DNA from: Clostridiales bacterium
GTDB lineage: Bacteria; Bacillota; Clostridia; Oscillospirales; QAKW01
NCBI GenBank assembly: GCA_003343605.1
Contig: QAKW01000068.1
Location: forward strand, 1-45,493
Length of the DNA: 45,493 nucleotides
Reading direction: 5' to 3'
A program made the translations under genes and the position numbers. Below, piece after piece: positions 9,043-17,468 of this stretch; the stretch's first letter is position 1, and the number at the start of each line of letters is the position of its first letter. The notes beneath the pieces were generated by a model, which saw nothing but the letters and a program-made list of their open reading frames with translations, was not told where the DNA came from and did no database searches.

Positions 9043-9783
9043 ATGACTGCCATCAAAAGAAAAAAGAAAACCGTGCTAAGGATTCTGTGCGGCGTTTTAT
9101 TGACGCTGGCGGCGGTAATTGCTGTGATCAGCGCCGTCTTCCTGGTGCGGGGCTACCGGATGTACCGCACGGCAATTGAGGAGACGCCCCTGGCTGAAAA
9201 GGTTGCCTCCTATCAAAATAACGCTTCCTATACGCCGCTTTCGGAGCTGCCGGATATTTATAAAGAAGCGGTGATCGCAGTGGAGGATCACCGGTTTTAC
9301 CAGCACCCGGGCATTGATCCGATCGCCATCGGCCGGGCGCTTTGGAATGATATTCGAAGCTGGTCGCTTAAAGAGGGCGGCAGCACGATTACCCAGCAGC
9401 TTGCCAAAAATATGTATTTTACCCAGGAGCGGAAGCTGGAGCGTAAGATCGCCGAGGTCTTTATGGCCTTTCAGTTGGAAAAGCATTACGATAAAGATAC
9501 CATTCTGGAGCTTTATATCAACGGCATTTATTATGGAAACGGATATTACTGCGTTTGGGATGCAAGCCAGGGATATTTCGGAAAAGAGCCCGCTGCGCTC
9601 AGCGATTATGAGGCAACACTGCTTGCCGGGCTGCCGAACGCACCTTCGGTTTATGCGCTTAATGCCAATCCGGAGCTGGCGGCGCAGCGGCAGGAGCAGG
9701 TCGTGCGCAAGATGATCCGTTATGGATTTCTAACAGAAGAGGAAGCGGGGAAAATAATCGATGATCAAAAGGAAGCAGCTTAA
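9043..9783 (+). CDS. Monofunctional peptidoglycan glycosyltransferase (GT51)
   Basis: A 246-residue protein with one N-terminal membrane anchor (about 11-36) and a GT51 domain. The catalytic motif VEDHRFYQHPGID places the general-base glutamate at residue 81. GGSTITQQLAKN, ERKIAEVFMA and ILELYINGIYYGNG are the other family motifs. It polymerises lipid II into glycan strands on the outer face of the membrane. There is no transpeptidase domain, so it is like MtgA and not a class A PBP. AAAGGAG lies upstream of ATG 9043. The next gene starts 23 nt before this one ends. Its position after an envelope-type transporter and before a sensor system suggests that the locus answers cell-wall stress. Confidence 0.92.
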   Translation: MTAIKRKKKTVLRILCGVLLTLAAVIAVISAVFLVRGYRMYRTAIEETPLAEKVASYQNNASYTPLSELPDIYKEAVIAVEDHRFYQHPGIDPIAIGRALWNDIRSWSLKEGGSTITQQLAKNMYFTQERKLERKIAEVFMAFQLEKHYDKDTILELYINGIYYGNGYYCVWDASQGYFGKEPAALSDYEATLLAGLPNAPSVYALNANPELAAQRQEQVVRKMIRYGFLTEEEAGKIIDDQKEAA

Positions 9784-10465
9784 AATCGGCCTGATTGCCC
9801 TGCTTGCAGCAGGCTTGCTCGCCGGATTATGGATGCTGAGCTTCTTTATGGGCTGGCTGCCCGAAAAAGGCTACAGCGCTGCGGATTTTGGGCTGGAAAC
9901 GGCGGTGAGCACGGTGGATTTCAATCAGAATGGAACCGATGATTACGCCGATTTGCTGGCGGGCGCGAAAAAAGACGCGCAAAACCATCCGCGCTATAAC
10001 GGCGCATATTATCAGGGCGGCTACCCGCCCGAGGAGATCGGCGTTTGCACCGATCTGGTCTGGCGGGCGTTTCGGGAGGCCGGCTATTCCCTGAAGGATA
10101 TGGTCGATACCGATATACAGGCGAACCCGGCGCGCTATCCGGCAATCGAAAAACGCGACGCCAATATCGATTTCAGGCGGGTGGGGAACCTGCATGCGTT
10201 TTTTGAGGCTTACGCACTTCCGCTTACCACCGATCCGCAGGAGATCGCAGAGTGGCAGCCGGGGGATATTGTGATTTTCGGCAATGATTCGCATATTGGC
10301 ATTGTTTCCGATAAGCGCAATAAAAACGGGCAGCCGTTTATTCTGCACAACGGCGGGCAGCCGAAGCGCGAGGAAAATATCCTTCCCCGCCGGAAGGTTA
10401 CCGCGCATTACCGCTTTGATGCAAGCCGGCTCCCCGCAGGCGCGGCGATTGCCTTTGCAGATTGA
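9761..10465 (+). CDS. DUF1287 protein, predicted papain-like amidase fold
   Basis: A 234-residue protein with an N-terminal membrane helix or uncleaved signal (about 8-30). It carries the DUF1287 core: GVCTDLVWRAFREAGYSLK with candidate nucleophile Cys96, D-M-V-D-T-D-I, W-Q-P-G-D-I-V-I-F-G, and a later HIGIVSDKR histidine segment. Order and spacing fit the NlpC/P60-like superfamily, whose known members cut peptide or amide bonds in cell walls; activity has not been shown for this family as far as I know. The start overlaps the glycosyltransferase gene, so the two are probably made together. The domain call is firm, the enzymatic role is inference. Confidence 0.8.
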   Translation: MIKRKQLKIGLIALLAAGLLAGLWMLSFFMGWLPEKGYSAADFGLETAVSTVDFNQNGTDDYADLLAGAKKDAQNHPRYNGAYYQGGYPPEEIGVCTDLVWRAFREAGYSLKDMVDTDIQANPARYPAIEKRDANIDFRRVGNLHAFFEAYALPLTTDPQEIAEWQPGDIVIFGNDSHIGIVSDKRNKNGQPFILHNGGQPKREENILPRRKVTAHYRFDASRLPAGAAIAFAD

Positions 10466-10504
10466 AAGCCGGGCGTTTCCTTATGAAACGCCCGGCTTTT
10501 CTTA
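10465..10504 (+). terminator. Rho-independent terminator
   Basis: AAAGCCGGGCGTTTC and GAAACGCCCGGCTTT form a perfect 15-bp stem (10465-10479 with 10485-10499) and run into TTTTCTT. It starts on the last base of the DUF1287 stop codon and ends the transporter-glycosyltransferase transcript. Confidence 0.9.
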
Positions 10505-10506
10505 AT

Positions 10507-10557
10507 GGATTCTTAAATGAATTCCCTCTTGGATTTTAAGCGGTTATTTGGTATGAT
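10507..10557 (+). promoter_or_regulatory. Promoter and candidate autoregulatory sites of the second two-component operon
   Basis: TTGGAT (10529-10534) and TATGAT (10552-10557) are 17 bp apart. GGATTCTTAA at 10507-10516 and GGATTTTAAG at 10531-10540 are direct repeats 24 bp apart, and the second overlaps the -35 box. They resemble the RAATCYTAA repeats at 6068-6110. Confidence 0.55.
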
Positions 10558-10579
10558 AAGATCATAAGGAGTGAGGAGT

Positions 10580-11284
10580 ATGTATCGTATTCTGATTTGC
10601 GATGATGAGCCGGATATTGTTGCGGCGCTTAAAATTTATCTGGAGGCGGAAGGATACCACACGGTCTGCGCCGGTAACGGGCGGGAAGCGCTGGAGCGGG
10701 TGCGGGAAGAGGAGCTTCACCTTGTATTAATGGATATTATGATGCCGGAGATGGATGGGATTTCCGCGATGGTTAAAATCCGCGAGCAAACCAATCTGCC
10801 GGTGATTCTGCTGACCGCGAAGGGAGAAGATACCGATAAAGTGCTGGGTCTGAATGTGGGGGCGGATGATTATGTGACCAAACCGTTTAATCCGGTGGAG
10901 CTGCTTGCACGGGTGAAAAGCCAGCTTCGCCGCTATCTGCAGCTGGGCGGCGGCGTGAAGGCCGAGGGCCAGGCGGTTTATACGGTGGGCGGCATTACCC
11001 TCAACGATAAGGCCAAAGAGGTGCTGGTCGATGGGGAGCAGGTCAAGCTCACCCCAACCGAATATGAGATTCTGAAGCTGCTGATGCGTCATCAGGGCGA
11101 GGTGCTCTCCCCGCGGGAGATTTATACCCGTGTATGGAACGATGAGCCCTACGGCGCGGAGAGCACCGTGGCGGTTCATATCCGCCATCTGCGGGAAAAG
11201 ATCGAGATCAACCCTGCAGAGCCCCGCTACCTGAAGGTGGTTTGGGCGCAAGGGTATAAGAAGGAGCAGGAGGGGCGTGTATGA
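10580..11284 (+). CDS. OmpR/PhoB-family response regulator
   Basis: A 234-residue regulator. The receiver has D8/D9, phospho-acceptor Asp52 in LVLMDIMMPEMDG, the Thr of ILLTAKGE and the Lys of DDYVTKPFNP. The winged helix covers about 133-230 and ends KVVWAQGYKKE. ATG 10580 is chosen because AAGGAG (10566-10571) lies 8 nt upstream; the in-frame GTG at 10571 falls on that ribosome site. The stop overlaps the kinase start (ATGA), so the pair is translationally coupled. Promoter repeats suggest that it controls itself and the transporter at 6237. Confidence 0.93.
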   Translation: MYRILICDDEPDIVAALKIYLEAEGYHTVCAGNGREALERVREEELHLVLMDIMMPEMDGISAMVKIREQTNLPVILLTAKGEDTDKVLGLNVGADDYVTKPFNPVELLARVKSQLRRYLQLGGGVKAEGQAVYTVGGITLNDKAKEVLVDGEQVKLTPTEYEILKLLMRHQGEVLSPREIYTRVWNDEPYGAESTVAVHIRHLREKIEINPAEPRYLKVVWAQGYKKEQEGRV

Positions 11285-13170
11285 AAAAGTGGACCCACAG
11301 CCTTCCCGCCAAAATCATCGCCATTTTTTTAACAACGCTGATTGCGGCCGGCACCATCCTCAGCGCCGTGGGAGCAGGGGTGATGGTGAGCAAAGATTTC
11401 TATACCCAATCGGAGGAATCGCTGCGCAGCGCGCTTTACCGCTCCCTGCTATCGGAGCAGAGCCAGGAGGTTTTCGAGCATTACCGGTGGGGAGAGCTGG
11501 AAACGTATCTGCCCGCATCGCCGAATTATTATTATGAGATCCACCGCCAGGGCGGCGAACAGCTCGGCGGTAACTATACGGGCCAGCCCACGCAGCTTTC
11601 AATGGAGAATACCTATTATTGGAGTGAAGAAAACGGCTATTATTACGGTAAAGACCTCGTGGAAGAGGATTCCGTGGTGGTGATTACCGGTTATTTGGCC
11701 GAAACGCTGACCGGGACCGACCGGTTTACTGTTTTCGGGAGCTGGCTGCACTGGTTTTACAGCATGCGCTACTGGATTTTCATTCTGGCGGCTTCCGGCC
11801 TGTTGCTGCTTGCGGCACTGCTGGTGTTTCTTTTTTGCAGCGCAGGCTACCGCGCGGGGGTGGAAGGGCCGGTTCTCAATCCGCTGGATCGCATACCCTT
11901 TGATCTTTTGACGCTGGCGCTGGTGCTTATTTTTTCCCTGGAGGTGGGCGTAGCCAACGCTTTGGGCAACGGGCCCGGCCTTTTCTTCTGGATCCTGTTC
12001 GGCGTGATCGATTTTTTGCTGCTGCTGGCCTTTTCCATGAGCTTTGCCACCCGCCTGAAGGTTGGCGGCCTGATTAGGCGCACACTGATTGGCCGGATCC
12101 TGCTTTTTTCGGGGCGCAAGATCCGGGAGGGCTGGGAAAAATTCAAATTTTTAGCCGGTAATCTGCCGCTGGTGTGGAAAACAGGAATCGGGCTGGCGGT
12201 TCTCTCTTTTGGGGAGCTTTTCATTCTGGCGATCGTTTGGGACCGTGGCGCGCTGCTGCTCTGGTGGGTATTGGAAAAGCTGGTGCTGATTCCGCTAATC
12301 CTTTATATTGCCATCGCCCTGCGCAAATTGCAGCTTGGCGGCCAGAAGCTCGCAGAGGGCGGATTGAGCGAGCGGGTGGAAACCGAGCGCCTGGTAGGGG
12401 ATTTTAAAGCCTTTGGTGAAACCCTGAATTCCATCAACGACGGCATGAATCACGCTGTTGAAGAGCGCATGAAGAGCGAGCGGTTTAAAACCGAGCTGAT
12501 TACGAATGTATCTCACGATATTAAAACGCCGCTGACCTCGATTATCAATTATGTGGACCTGATTAAAAAGGAAGAGCCCGAGAATGAAAAGCTGCGGCAG
12601 TATGTAGAGGTACTGGACCGGCAGTCCGCCCGTTTAAAAAAGCTGATCGAGGATTTGGTGGAGGCTTCCAAGGCATCGACAGGCAACCTGCCGGTCCACC
12701 TGGCGCCCTGCAACGTCGGCGTTTTGCTGACGCAGATGGCCGGGGAATACGATGAACGGTTCCAGCTTTCGGCGCTGGAGCTGGTGCTTCACCAGCCGGA
12801 GGAGCCGGTGCTGGTGGAGGCCGATGGCCGGCATTTCTGGCGGATACTGGATAATCTGATGGTGAATATCTGCAAATATGCGCAAAGCCATACGCGCGTT
12901 TACCTGGATCTGATTGCAACCTCTGAGGAAGCGCTGATTATCTTTCGCAATATTTCCAAAGCGCCGCTCAATATTTCAGGCGAGGAGCTGATGGAGCGTT
13001 TTGTGCGGGGCGACAGCTCCCGCAACACCGAAGGCAGCGGCCTGGGGCTCTCGATTGCGCGGAGCCTGTGCGAGCTGCAGGGCGCGGAACTGCTGCTGAG
13101 TGTAGACGGCGATCTCTTTAAGGTGACCATGCGCTTTCAGCGCTTGAAGCCCGCGGACGGGCAAAATTAA
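11281..13170 (+). CDS. Polytopic sensor histidine kinase
   Basis: A 629-residue kinase with an N-terminal helix (about 9-33), an external sensor domain to about residue 155, then some five more membrane helices (about 160-345) before the cytoplasmic part. The phospho-acceptor is His412 in ITNVSHDIKTPLTSI. The ATPase domain has an N-box-like ILDNLMVNICKYAQ and a clear G2 segment ERFVRGDSSRNTEGSGLGLSIA. The usual D-x-G-x-G G1 box is missing; FRNISKAPLNISGEEL stands in its place, a pattern I associate with a clostridial kinase subgroup. The ligand is unknown. It forms a pair with the regulator at 10580. Confidence 0.92.
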   Translation: MKKWTHSLPAKIIAIFLTTLIAAGTILSAVGAGVMVSKDFYTQSEESLRSALYRSLLSEQSQEVFEHYRWGELETYLPASPNYYYEIHRQGGEQLGGNYTGQPTQLSMENTYYWSEENGYYYGKDLVEEDSVVVITGYLAETLTGTDRFTVFGSWLHWFYSMRYWIFILAASGLLLLAALLVFLFCSAGYRAGVEGPVLNPLDRIPFDLLTLALVLIFSLEVGVANALGNGPGLFFWILFGVIDFLLLLAFSMSFATRLKVGGLIRRTLIGRILLFSGRKIREGWEKFKFLAGNLPLVWKTGIGLAVLSFGELFILAIVWDRGALLLWWVLEKLVLIPLILYIAIALRKLQLGGQKLAEGGLSERVETERLVGDFKAFGETLNSINDGMNHAVEERMKSERFKTELITNVSHDIKTPLTSIINYVDLIKKEEPENEKLRQYVEVLDRQSARLKKLIEDLVEASKASTGNLPVHLAPCNVGVLLTQMAGEYDERFQLSALELVLHQPEEPVLVEADGRHFWRILDNLMVNICKYAQSHTRVYLDLIATSEEALIIFRNISKAPLNISGEELMERFVRGDSSRNTEGSGLGLSIARSLCELQGAELLLSVDGDLFKVTMRFQRLKPADGQN

Positions 13171-13173
13171 AAA

Positions 13174-13210
13174 ATCCCCCTGTTTAAAAAACAGGGGGAT
13201 TTCTTTTTAA
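13174..13210. terminator. Bidirectional terminator between convergent genes
   Basis: ATCCCCCTGTTT pairs with AAACAGGGGGAT around a 3-nt loop (13174-13200), with TTTCTTTTT on the plus-strand side and an A-run on the other. It starts just after the kinase stop and abuts the stop of the minus-strand 3D gene, so it can serve both. Confidence 0.88.
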
Positions 13211-14376
13211 TCAAGGATATAAACATTCACTGTGCGCCGGCCAAAGGCATAGGCCTCGGAAGAGGTATTCACGCATATATCGATTTTATTGCCTTTGATC
13301 GCGCCGCCGGTATCGGCGGCAACAGCGGTGCCGTAAATATATTGCCCATCCGCTGTTTCCACATAAACCCGCGTTCCCAGCGGAATAACCCGTGGATCCA
13401 CCGCAACCACGCCCCACTGTGCGGGCCGCCCGGTGGCGGTGGTGCCGCCGGCAACATAGGCCGTTGCCGTCATGGCGATCACCTTTTTATAGGCTGCAGG
13501 GGTAGAAGCGGTTTTCTTAAAGCTGGATTTTACTTTGGTGCCAACCAGAACCACCCGGTCGGCCGGCTCTTTGATGATCTCGGAGGAAACAAGCGTACGC
13601 GCGGTCTCCACTCCGTTTACCCGGGTAACTGCATAGGTATTGCGCTTTTCCCCCCGAGAACCGCTTTCCTCTACGCTGGTTTCTCCCACATAAAGGGAAT
13701 CGGTTTTGACTTTTCTGGTTTCATATTCAATGGAAACCGTTTCATAAACCAGATCGTTTTCAACCCGGTCGAGGGTGATCTGCATCTCCGCCTCAACCGC
13801 CGTATCCGGCGCATGGCTCAGAAGATCTTCCTCATTTTTGGTAACGCCCGCACGTTCCAGCGCCTGTGCAACGGTACCGCCGGTCATCATCACCAGTACC
13901 GAACCGCCGTCGGCCTGGATGGTCACGGGGAAAGCCCGGGTGATATAAACGCTTACCACGCCGCCGTTTTCCGAAAGCTCCAGCTCGTCGCCTGTTCCGA
14001 GAACCAGGCCGGTTTTGCGAAGAACAGAGGCCTCATCGGTCTGAATGGAATAATAGGAGGCAGTTTGGACGCCCTGATCGAAAACATCGATGCGATGGAT
14101 CGTAACCGTAATCACAGACATCAGCATGGATAGCGTCAGGCAGGCGCCGATTGCCGCTGCCGGAACGCGGTGCCTGCGTATAAAACGGCCCGCCCTGCCG
14201 GCATGGGGCTTTATCAGCCCATATCCACGCCCGGCAGCCTTTAAGAGCTTCTCCCGGAGGGCGCGCCCTTTTGCAGCGGCACTTTCAGCCGCGCTTTTTA
14301 AAAGAGAGGCCGCGCGCTTCAGAGCAGCCCGGGCCTTTCTGCCGAGGCAGAGGATTTTTTCCTTTGCTTCTCTCAT
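13207..14376 (-). CDS. G5 and 3D domain protein, predicted cell-wall lytic enzyme (YabE/YocH-like)
   Basis: A 389-residue protein. A long basic, alanine-rich cytoplasmic tail (about 1-72) is followed by one membrane helix (about 73-92), a DUF348-like segment, a G5 domain (about 210-290) and a C-terminal 3D domain. The 3D domain shows TATAYVAGGTTATGRPAQWG, VDPRVIPLGTRVYVE, ADTGG and NKIDICVNT, with the three conserved aspartates. 3D domains occur in MltA-like lytic transglycosylases that cut peptidoglycan. ATG 14376 is preferred over the longer frame from 14466 because AAAAGGAG lies just upstream. A promoter with WalR-like boxes precedes it. Confidence 0.88.
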   Translation of the reverse strand: MREAKEKILCLGRKARAALKRAASLLKSAAESAAAKGRALREKLLKAAGRGYGLIKPHAGRAGRFIRRHRVPAAAIGACLTLSMLMSVITVTIHRIDVFDQGVQTASYYSIQTDEASVLRKTGLVLGTGDELELSENGGVVSVYITRAFPVTIQADGGSVLVMMTGGTVAQALERAGVTKNEEDLLSHAPDTAVEAEMQITLDRVENDLVYETVSIEYETRKVKTDSLYVGETSVEESGSRGEKRNTYAVTRVNGVETARTLVSSEIIKEPADRVVLVGTKVKSSFKKTASTPAAYKKVIAMTATAYVAGGTTATGRPAQWGVVAVDPRVIPLGTRVYVETADGQYIYGTAVAADTGGAIKGNKIDICVNTSSEAYAFGRRTVNVYILD

Positions 14377-14489
14377 ATAAATCTCCTTTTCGTGACGAAG
14401 CAGAATTTTTTCTGTTTTGTCATTAGTTTGGATCAGTCTTTTCCAGTTTATGCAATATCTTCCCAATCCATTACAAAATTTATGAAAGA

Positions 14490-14569
14490 ATTACAAAACT
14501 GTTACACAGTATAAAGGGAGAAGCAAGAATTGTCAAGGTTTTTTTGAAAAAAGTAACATTTTTGTAACC
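14490..14569 (-). promoter_or_regulatory. Promoter with two WalR-like boxes for the 3D-domain gene
   Basis: Read on the minus strand, TTGACA (14531-14536) and TATACT (14508-14513) are exactly 17 bp apart. TGTAAC-N5-TGTAAT lies at 14490-14506, next to the -10 box, and GGTTAC-N5-TGTTAC at 14553-14569, upstream of the -35. The published WalR (YycF) consensus is TGTWAH-N5-TGTWAH; the first box matches fully, the second misses one base. WalR controls 3D-domain and other autolysins in Bacillus. The mRNA leader would be about 125 nt. Confidence 0.65.
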
Positions 14570-14577
14570 AAATTTCC

Positions 14578-14608
14578 AAAAAAAACCGCCTCCCATCGGG
14601 AAGCGGCA
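14578..14608 (-). terminator. Rho-independent terminator of the haemolysin III gene
   Basis: On the minus strand CCGCTTCCC pairs with GGGAGGCGG around a GAT loop (14586-14606) and runs into eight T residues. It lies 18 nt after the stop codon of the gene at 14626. Confidence 0.88.
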
Positions 14609-14625
14609 AGAGCTTTGATCGGCAC

Positions 14626-15297
14626 TTATGAAAACGTTTGCGGCAGTACGTAGAGGCAAACGGTAATAAACTGCAAAACAGAACCGATCAGCACGAAAAG
14701 ATGCCAGATTGCATGCATGTTGGGGCCTTTTACCCGGTAAAAAACAATGCCGCCGGTATAAAAAAGGCCGCCCCCCAGAAGATAGATCAGCCCCGCGGGA
14801 TCCATGCGCTGAATCATGGGGAAAGCCGCAAAAATGATTCCCCAGCCCATCAGAATATAAAACAGCATTGAAAGCCGCTTGAAGCGGTTGAGAGAGACCG
14901 CATCAAGGGTTATGCCGAAGATGGCAATGCCCCACTGAATCCCGAAGATAACCCAGCCCAGCGCGCCCTTGAGGGTAATCAGCGTCAGCGGCGTATAGGT
15001 ACCGGCGATCAGCAGGTAGATGGTGATATGATCCAGCACCCGGAAGACCTTTTTGGCTTTCCAGCCGGTCAGCGCGTGAGAGAGGGTAGACATCGCGTAA
15101 AGAAAAGTCAGCGAAGTGCCGTAGATGGCGGAAGCCACCACCGCGGTTGCGTTTCCGTGACAGGCGGAGAGCGTAATCATATAAACCAGGGCAAAAATGC
15201 CGAAGAGTGTTCCAATCCCGTGAGAAACAGCAGAAAAAATTTCTTCATTTCTGGGGTAGTAGACCGGGGTTACACGTTCTTTTTTTCCGGAATCCAT
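14626..15297 (-). CDS. Haemolysin III / PAQR-family membrane protein (YqfA-like)
   Basis: A 223-residue protein with about seven membrane helices filling nearly its whole length. Family landmarks are visible: N-E-E-I-F-S-A-V-S-H-G near the start, YAMSTLSH with its Ser and His, the central LDHITIYLLIAGTYTP, and the C-terminal HAIWHLFVL. The three histidine sites match the metal-binding hydrolase core proposed for the CREST/PAQR superfamily. The family is named after a Bacillus cereus haemolysin, but most members are housekeeping membrane proteins of unclear role. AAGGAGG lies upstream of ATG 15297. Confidence 0.9.
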   Translation of the reverse strand: MDSGKKERVTPVYYPRNEEIFSAVSHGIGTLFGIFALVYMITLSACHGNATAVVASAIYGTSLTFLYAMSTLSHALTGWKAKKVFRVLDHITIYLLIAGTYTPLTLITLKGALGWVIFGIQWGIAIFGITLDAVSLNRFKRLSMLFYILMGWGIIFAAFPMIQRMDPAGLIYLLGGGLFYTGGIVFYRVKGPNMHAIWHLFVLIGSVLQFITVCLYVLPQTFS

Positions 15298-15366
15298 TGC
15301 GGCGATCCCTCCTTTTTTTAATCTTATCGGCGCGGCGGCTCAGAAATGCCAATTTTTGAATTCACC

Positions 15367-16704
15367 CTATTTGATATAGGAAACCGCCAAATCGAAAAAC
15401 GCGCCGTGGGTATAGGGGCCGGCGGCAATATCGGCTTTATGGCCGGTTTTGGCGGCAAGGGTTTTGCGGATATCCGCGGCGGTGGCGGAATCCTGTGGGC
15501 GGAATTGCCCGTTGGCCTCCATCGCCCCCTCCTGAACAGCTAGCGCTGCCGCGCCGGAATAAGGGTGCGCCGCAGGCAGATCCGCAAACGGGGCTTTTCG
15601 GGCACGGATCAGCTCGATTCGTTTCTGAGCGCCCGGCCAGCCATAGGCCATCATGGCAAGCGCTCCGCGGGTGAGCACTGTCTGCGGTCTCAGCGTATTA
15701 TCCCGAAAGGCGGGGCACCAGCCTGCGTCAAGAAGTCTGCGGGCATTTTGAGCCGCAGGATCTTCGGGCGGGCAATCGGCAAATGCAGCGTGCGCCAGAA
15801 GCGTGGAAACAGGAACGATCTCATAGCCGTTTTCCGTAAGCAGCCGGAGCTGCTCTTCCAGCCCGTCGGCAACCGGGGAACGGCGGGCCATGTTATATCC
15901 GTCTTTCTGAAAAATGATCTGCCCGCAGAAATAATCGGGATCTTCCCGGAGCTTCGCCTCCAGCGGCTTCCAGGTGGCCTCCACTTCGGCGTTATAATCG
16001 CTGAGCGGTAGCCAGCCGGCGCCGTCGAAGCTGGCCGCCATATATTGATAGCCCATCAGGGCGTATGCATCATAGCTGCTGAAGCCGCCGGCAATATTGT
16101 CTACATAATGAGGCGGGCGGGAAAGGGAAATCTGGTAATCCCAGCCTTCCCGCAGCGCACGGTCCATCATCTGCAGGTCTTCCACCACCGCGTCCAGCCC
16201 GGGCAGGTATTTGCGCTTGCCGTAGACCAGCGCTTTTTTGCCCCATAAAACATGCTTCCAGGTATGGCTGGTGATTTCATGGCCGCCTTCGATCAGCCGG
16301 GTTATCAGCTCCTCACAGTGGGCCACGCCTCCTTCGGAATCTTTTTTGAAATCGGGATAATGATCAAACGCAACGCCGCCCCAGGCCGCGCTGCCTTCCC
16401 TGCCGGCAACATCGGGATAGTTGCCGGAGGTATCGCCCACTACATCAAAGGATCCCCGCGCATGATACCGTTCCAGCGTTTCGGCCAGCACAAGCGTCAG
16501 CGGTTTTCCGCCGAAACGATCGGGATTGGCCGGGAGGCGGCAGGGGCCGTCGTCGAAGGTCATGGCGCAGATACGTTTCTTTGTGGCAACCCGTTCAATC
16601 CGGCGCACCGGGGAAAGATAAACGGGGGTATGCGCGCGCAGCTGATCCGCATAGCGGTGTTTGGCCTTTTTGGCAAGGCCAATGCATTTAGTGAGTATCG
16701 ACAT
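15367..16704 (-). CDS. Polysaccharide deacetylase with SLH-like C-terminal repeats
   Basis: A 445-residue protein with an N-terminal NodB-type deacetylase domain (about 40-290). Motif 1 is MTFDDGP with Asp51 and Asp52, and the metal histidines are in HEITSHTWKH. The last ~120 residues hold S-layer-homology-like repeats (CPAFRDNTLRPQTVLTRGAL, PFADLPAAHPYSGAAALAVQ). SLH repeats usually tie proteins to secondary cell-wall polymers, yet no signal peptide is visible from ATG 16704. That start has AAGGAGG upstream; a longer open frame reaches 16830 and adds a hydrophobic stretch, but it runs into the PHP gene. The stop is TAG. The likely role is deacetylation of an envelope glycan. Confidence 0.85.
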   Translation of the reverse strand: MSILTKCIGLAKKAKHRYADQLRAHTPVYLSPVRRIERVATKKRICAMTFDDGPCRLPANPDRFGGKPLTLVLAETLERYHARGSFDVVGDTSGNYPDVAGREGSAAWGGVAFDHYPDFKKDSEGGVAHCEELITRLIEGGHEITSHTWKHVLWGKKALVYGKRKYLPGLDAVVEDLQMMDRALREGWDYQISLSRPPHYVDNIAGGFSSYDAYALMGYQYMAASFDGAGWLPLSDYNAEVEATWKPLEAKLREDPDYFCGQIIFQKDGYNMARRSPVADGLEEQLRLLTENGYEIVPVSTLLAHAAFADCPPEDPAAQNARRLLDAGWCPAFRDNTLRPQTVLTRGALAMMAYGWPGAQKRIELIRARKAPFADLPAAHPYSGAAALAVQEGAMEANGQFRPQDSATAADIRKTLAAKTGHKADIAAGPYTHGAFFDLAVSYIK

Positions 16705-16736
16705 CGTAAATTTCCTCCTTGCTCTGGATGAACACT

Positions 16737-17468
16737 TCAGCGCCGGAACAGATCCAGTAATATACAATAGCCAAGATAACAGAATCCCCGGCAGAATTTT
16801 TTCAGCCCGCCTGCCCGCCGGGCCGCGCAAAATTGTGAGAGCCCTTTACTGGTATGGCTGGTGTTTTTTTGCAGGATAGGCCTTCCCCTTCCCGCCGCCA
16901 GCGCTGCGCGCAGCGCCGGCAGTACCGGGGCGCTGCATTCGATTTCGGTATAGGCGTTGCCTATTTCCTGCGCGGCATGCGCGTCGCTTGCGCCGATGGA
17001 GGGCAGGCCTTTTTCCTGCGCAAACATTTCAGCCTGAAGGTTCGCCGGTTTATTTTTCAGGCCGGCCCGGGCATTGCGCGTTTCCACGCCGTCCAGCGGA
17101 AAAAGAAAATCGTTTACGCTGCGGCGGGGGTTTTGAAAGGGATGTGCCAGAATCGCAAGGCCCCCGCAGCGCCGGATTTCCGCCACTGTTTCTGCGCCGC
17201 CGGGCAGTCCCCGCGCAAAAAGCCGCGCAAAATCCGGCTGCCGTTCCAGAAACAGCCCGGTGATATGCCCGGCCTGGGTAGAAAATTCACAGCCGGGAAT
17301 CAGCAAAACACCGCAAAGCGATTCCGGAACCGCCGTAAAGCGATTATGATCGCAAACAGCCAGCGCACCGATTCCTTTTTTCTGCGCGGCCGCGCAAAGC
17401 GCCGCCAGGGAGGAACGGCCGTCGGGCGAAGCGTTGGTGTGCGTATGAAGATCGGCTTTTAGAATCAT
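16737..17468 (-). CDS. PHP-domain metal-dependent phosphoesterase
   Basis: A 243-residue protein with all PHP motifs: DLHTHT (Asp6, His8, His10), V-C-D-H-N, PGCEFS, LAHPF and GASDAH, which together bind metal ions. Members hydrolyse phosphate esters, among them 3',5'-nucleotides, histidinol phosphate and oligoribonucleotides; the substrate here is unclear. The basic, cysteine-containing tail beyond residue 205 has no match I know. Its start overlaps the stop of the ATP-grasp gene (ATGA at 17465-17468), which points to a shared pathway. Confidence 0.85.
   Translation of the reverse strand: MILKADLHTHTNASPDGRSSLAALCAAAQKKGIGALAVCDHNRFTAVPESLCGVLLIPGCEFSTQAGHITGLFLERQPDFARLFARGLPGGAETVAEIRRCGGLAILAHPFQNPRRSVNDFLFPLDGVETRNARAGLKNKPANLQAEMFAQEKGLPSIGASDAHAAQEIGNAYTEIECSAPVLPALRAALAAGRGRPILQKNTSHTSKGLSQFCAARRAGGLKKFCRGFCYLGYCILLDLFRR

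Noticed and set aside
14377..14500. c-di-AMP (ydaO) riboswitch before the cell-wall hydrolase gene
   Set aside because: The leader of about 125 nt is AT-rich and too short, and none of the ydaO sequence blocks is present.
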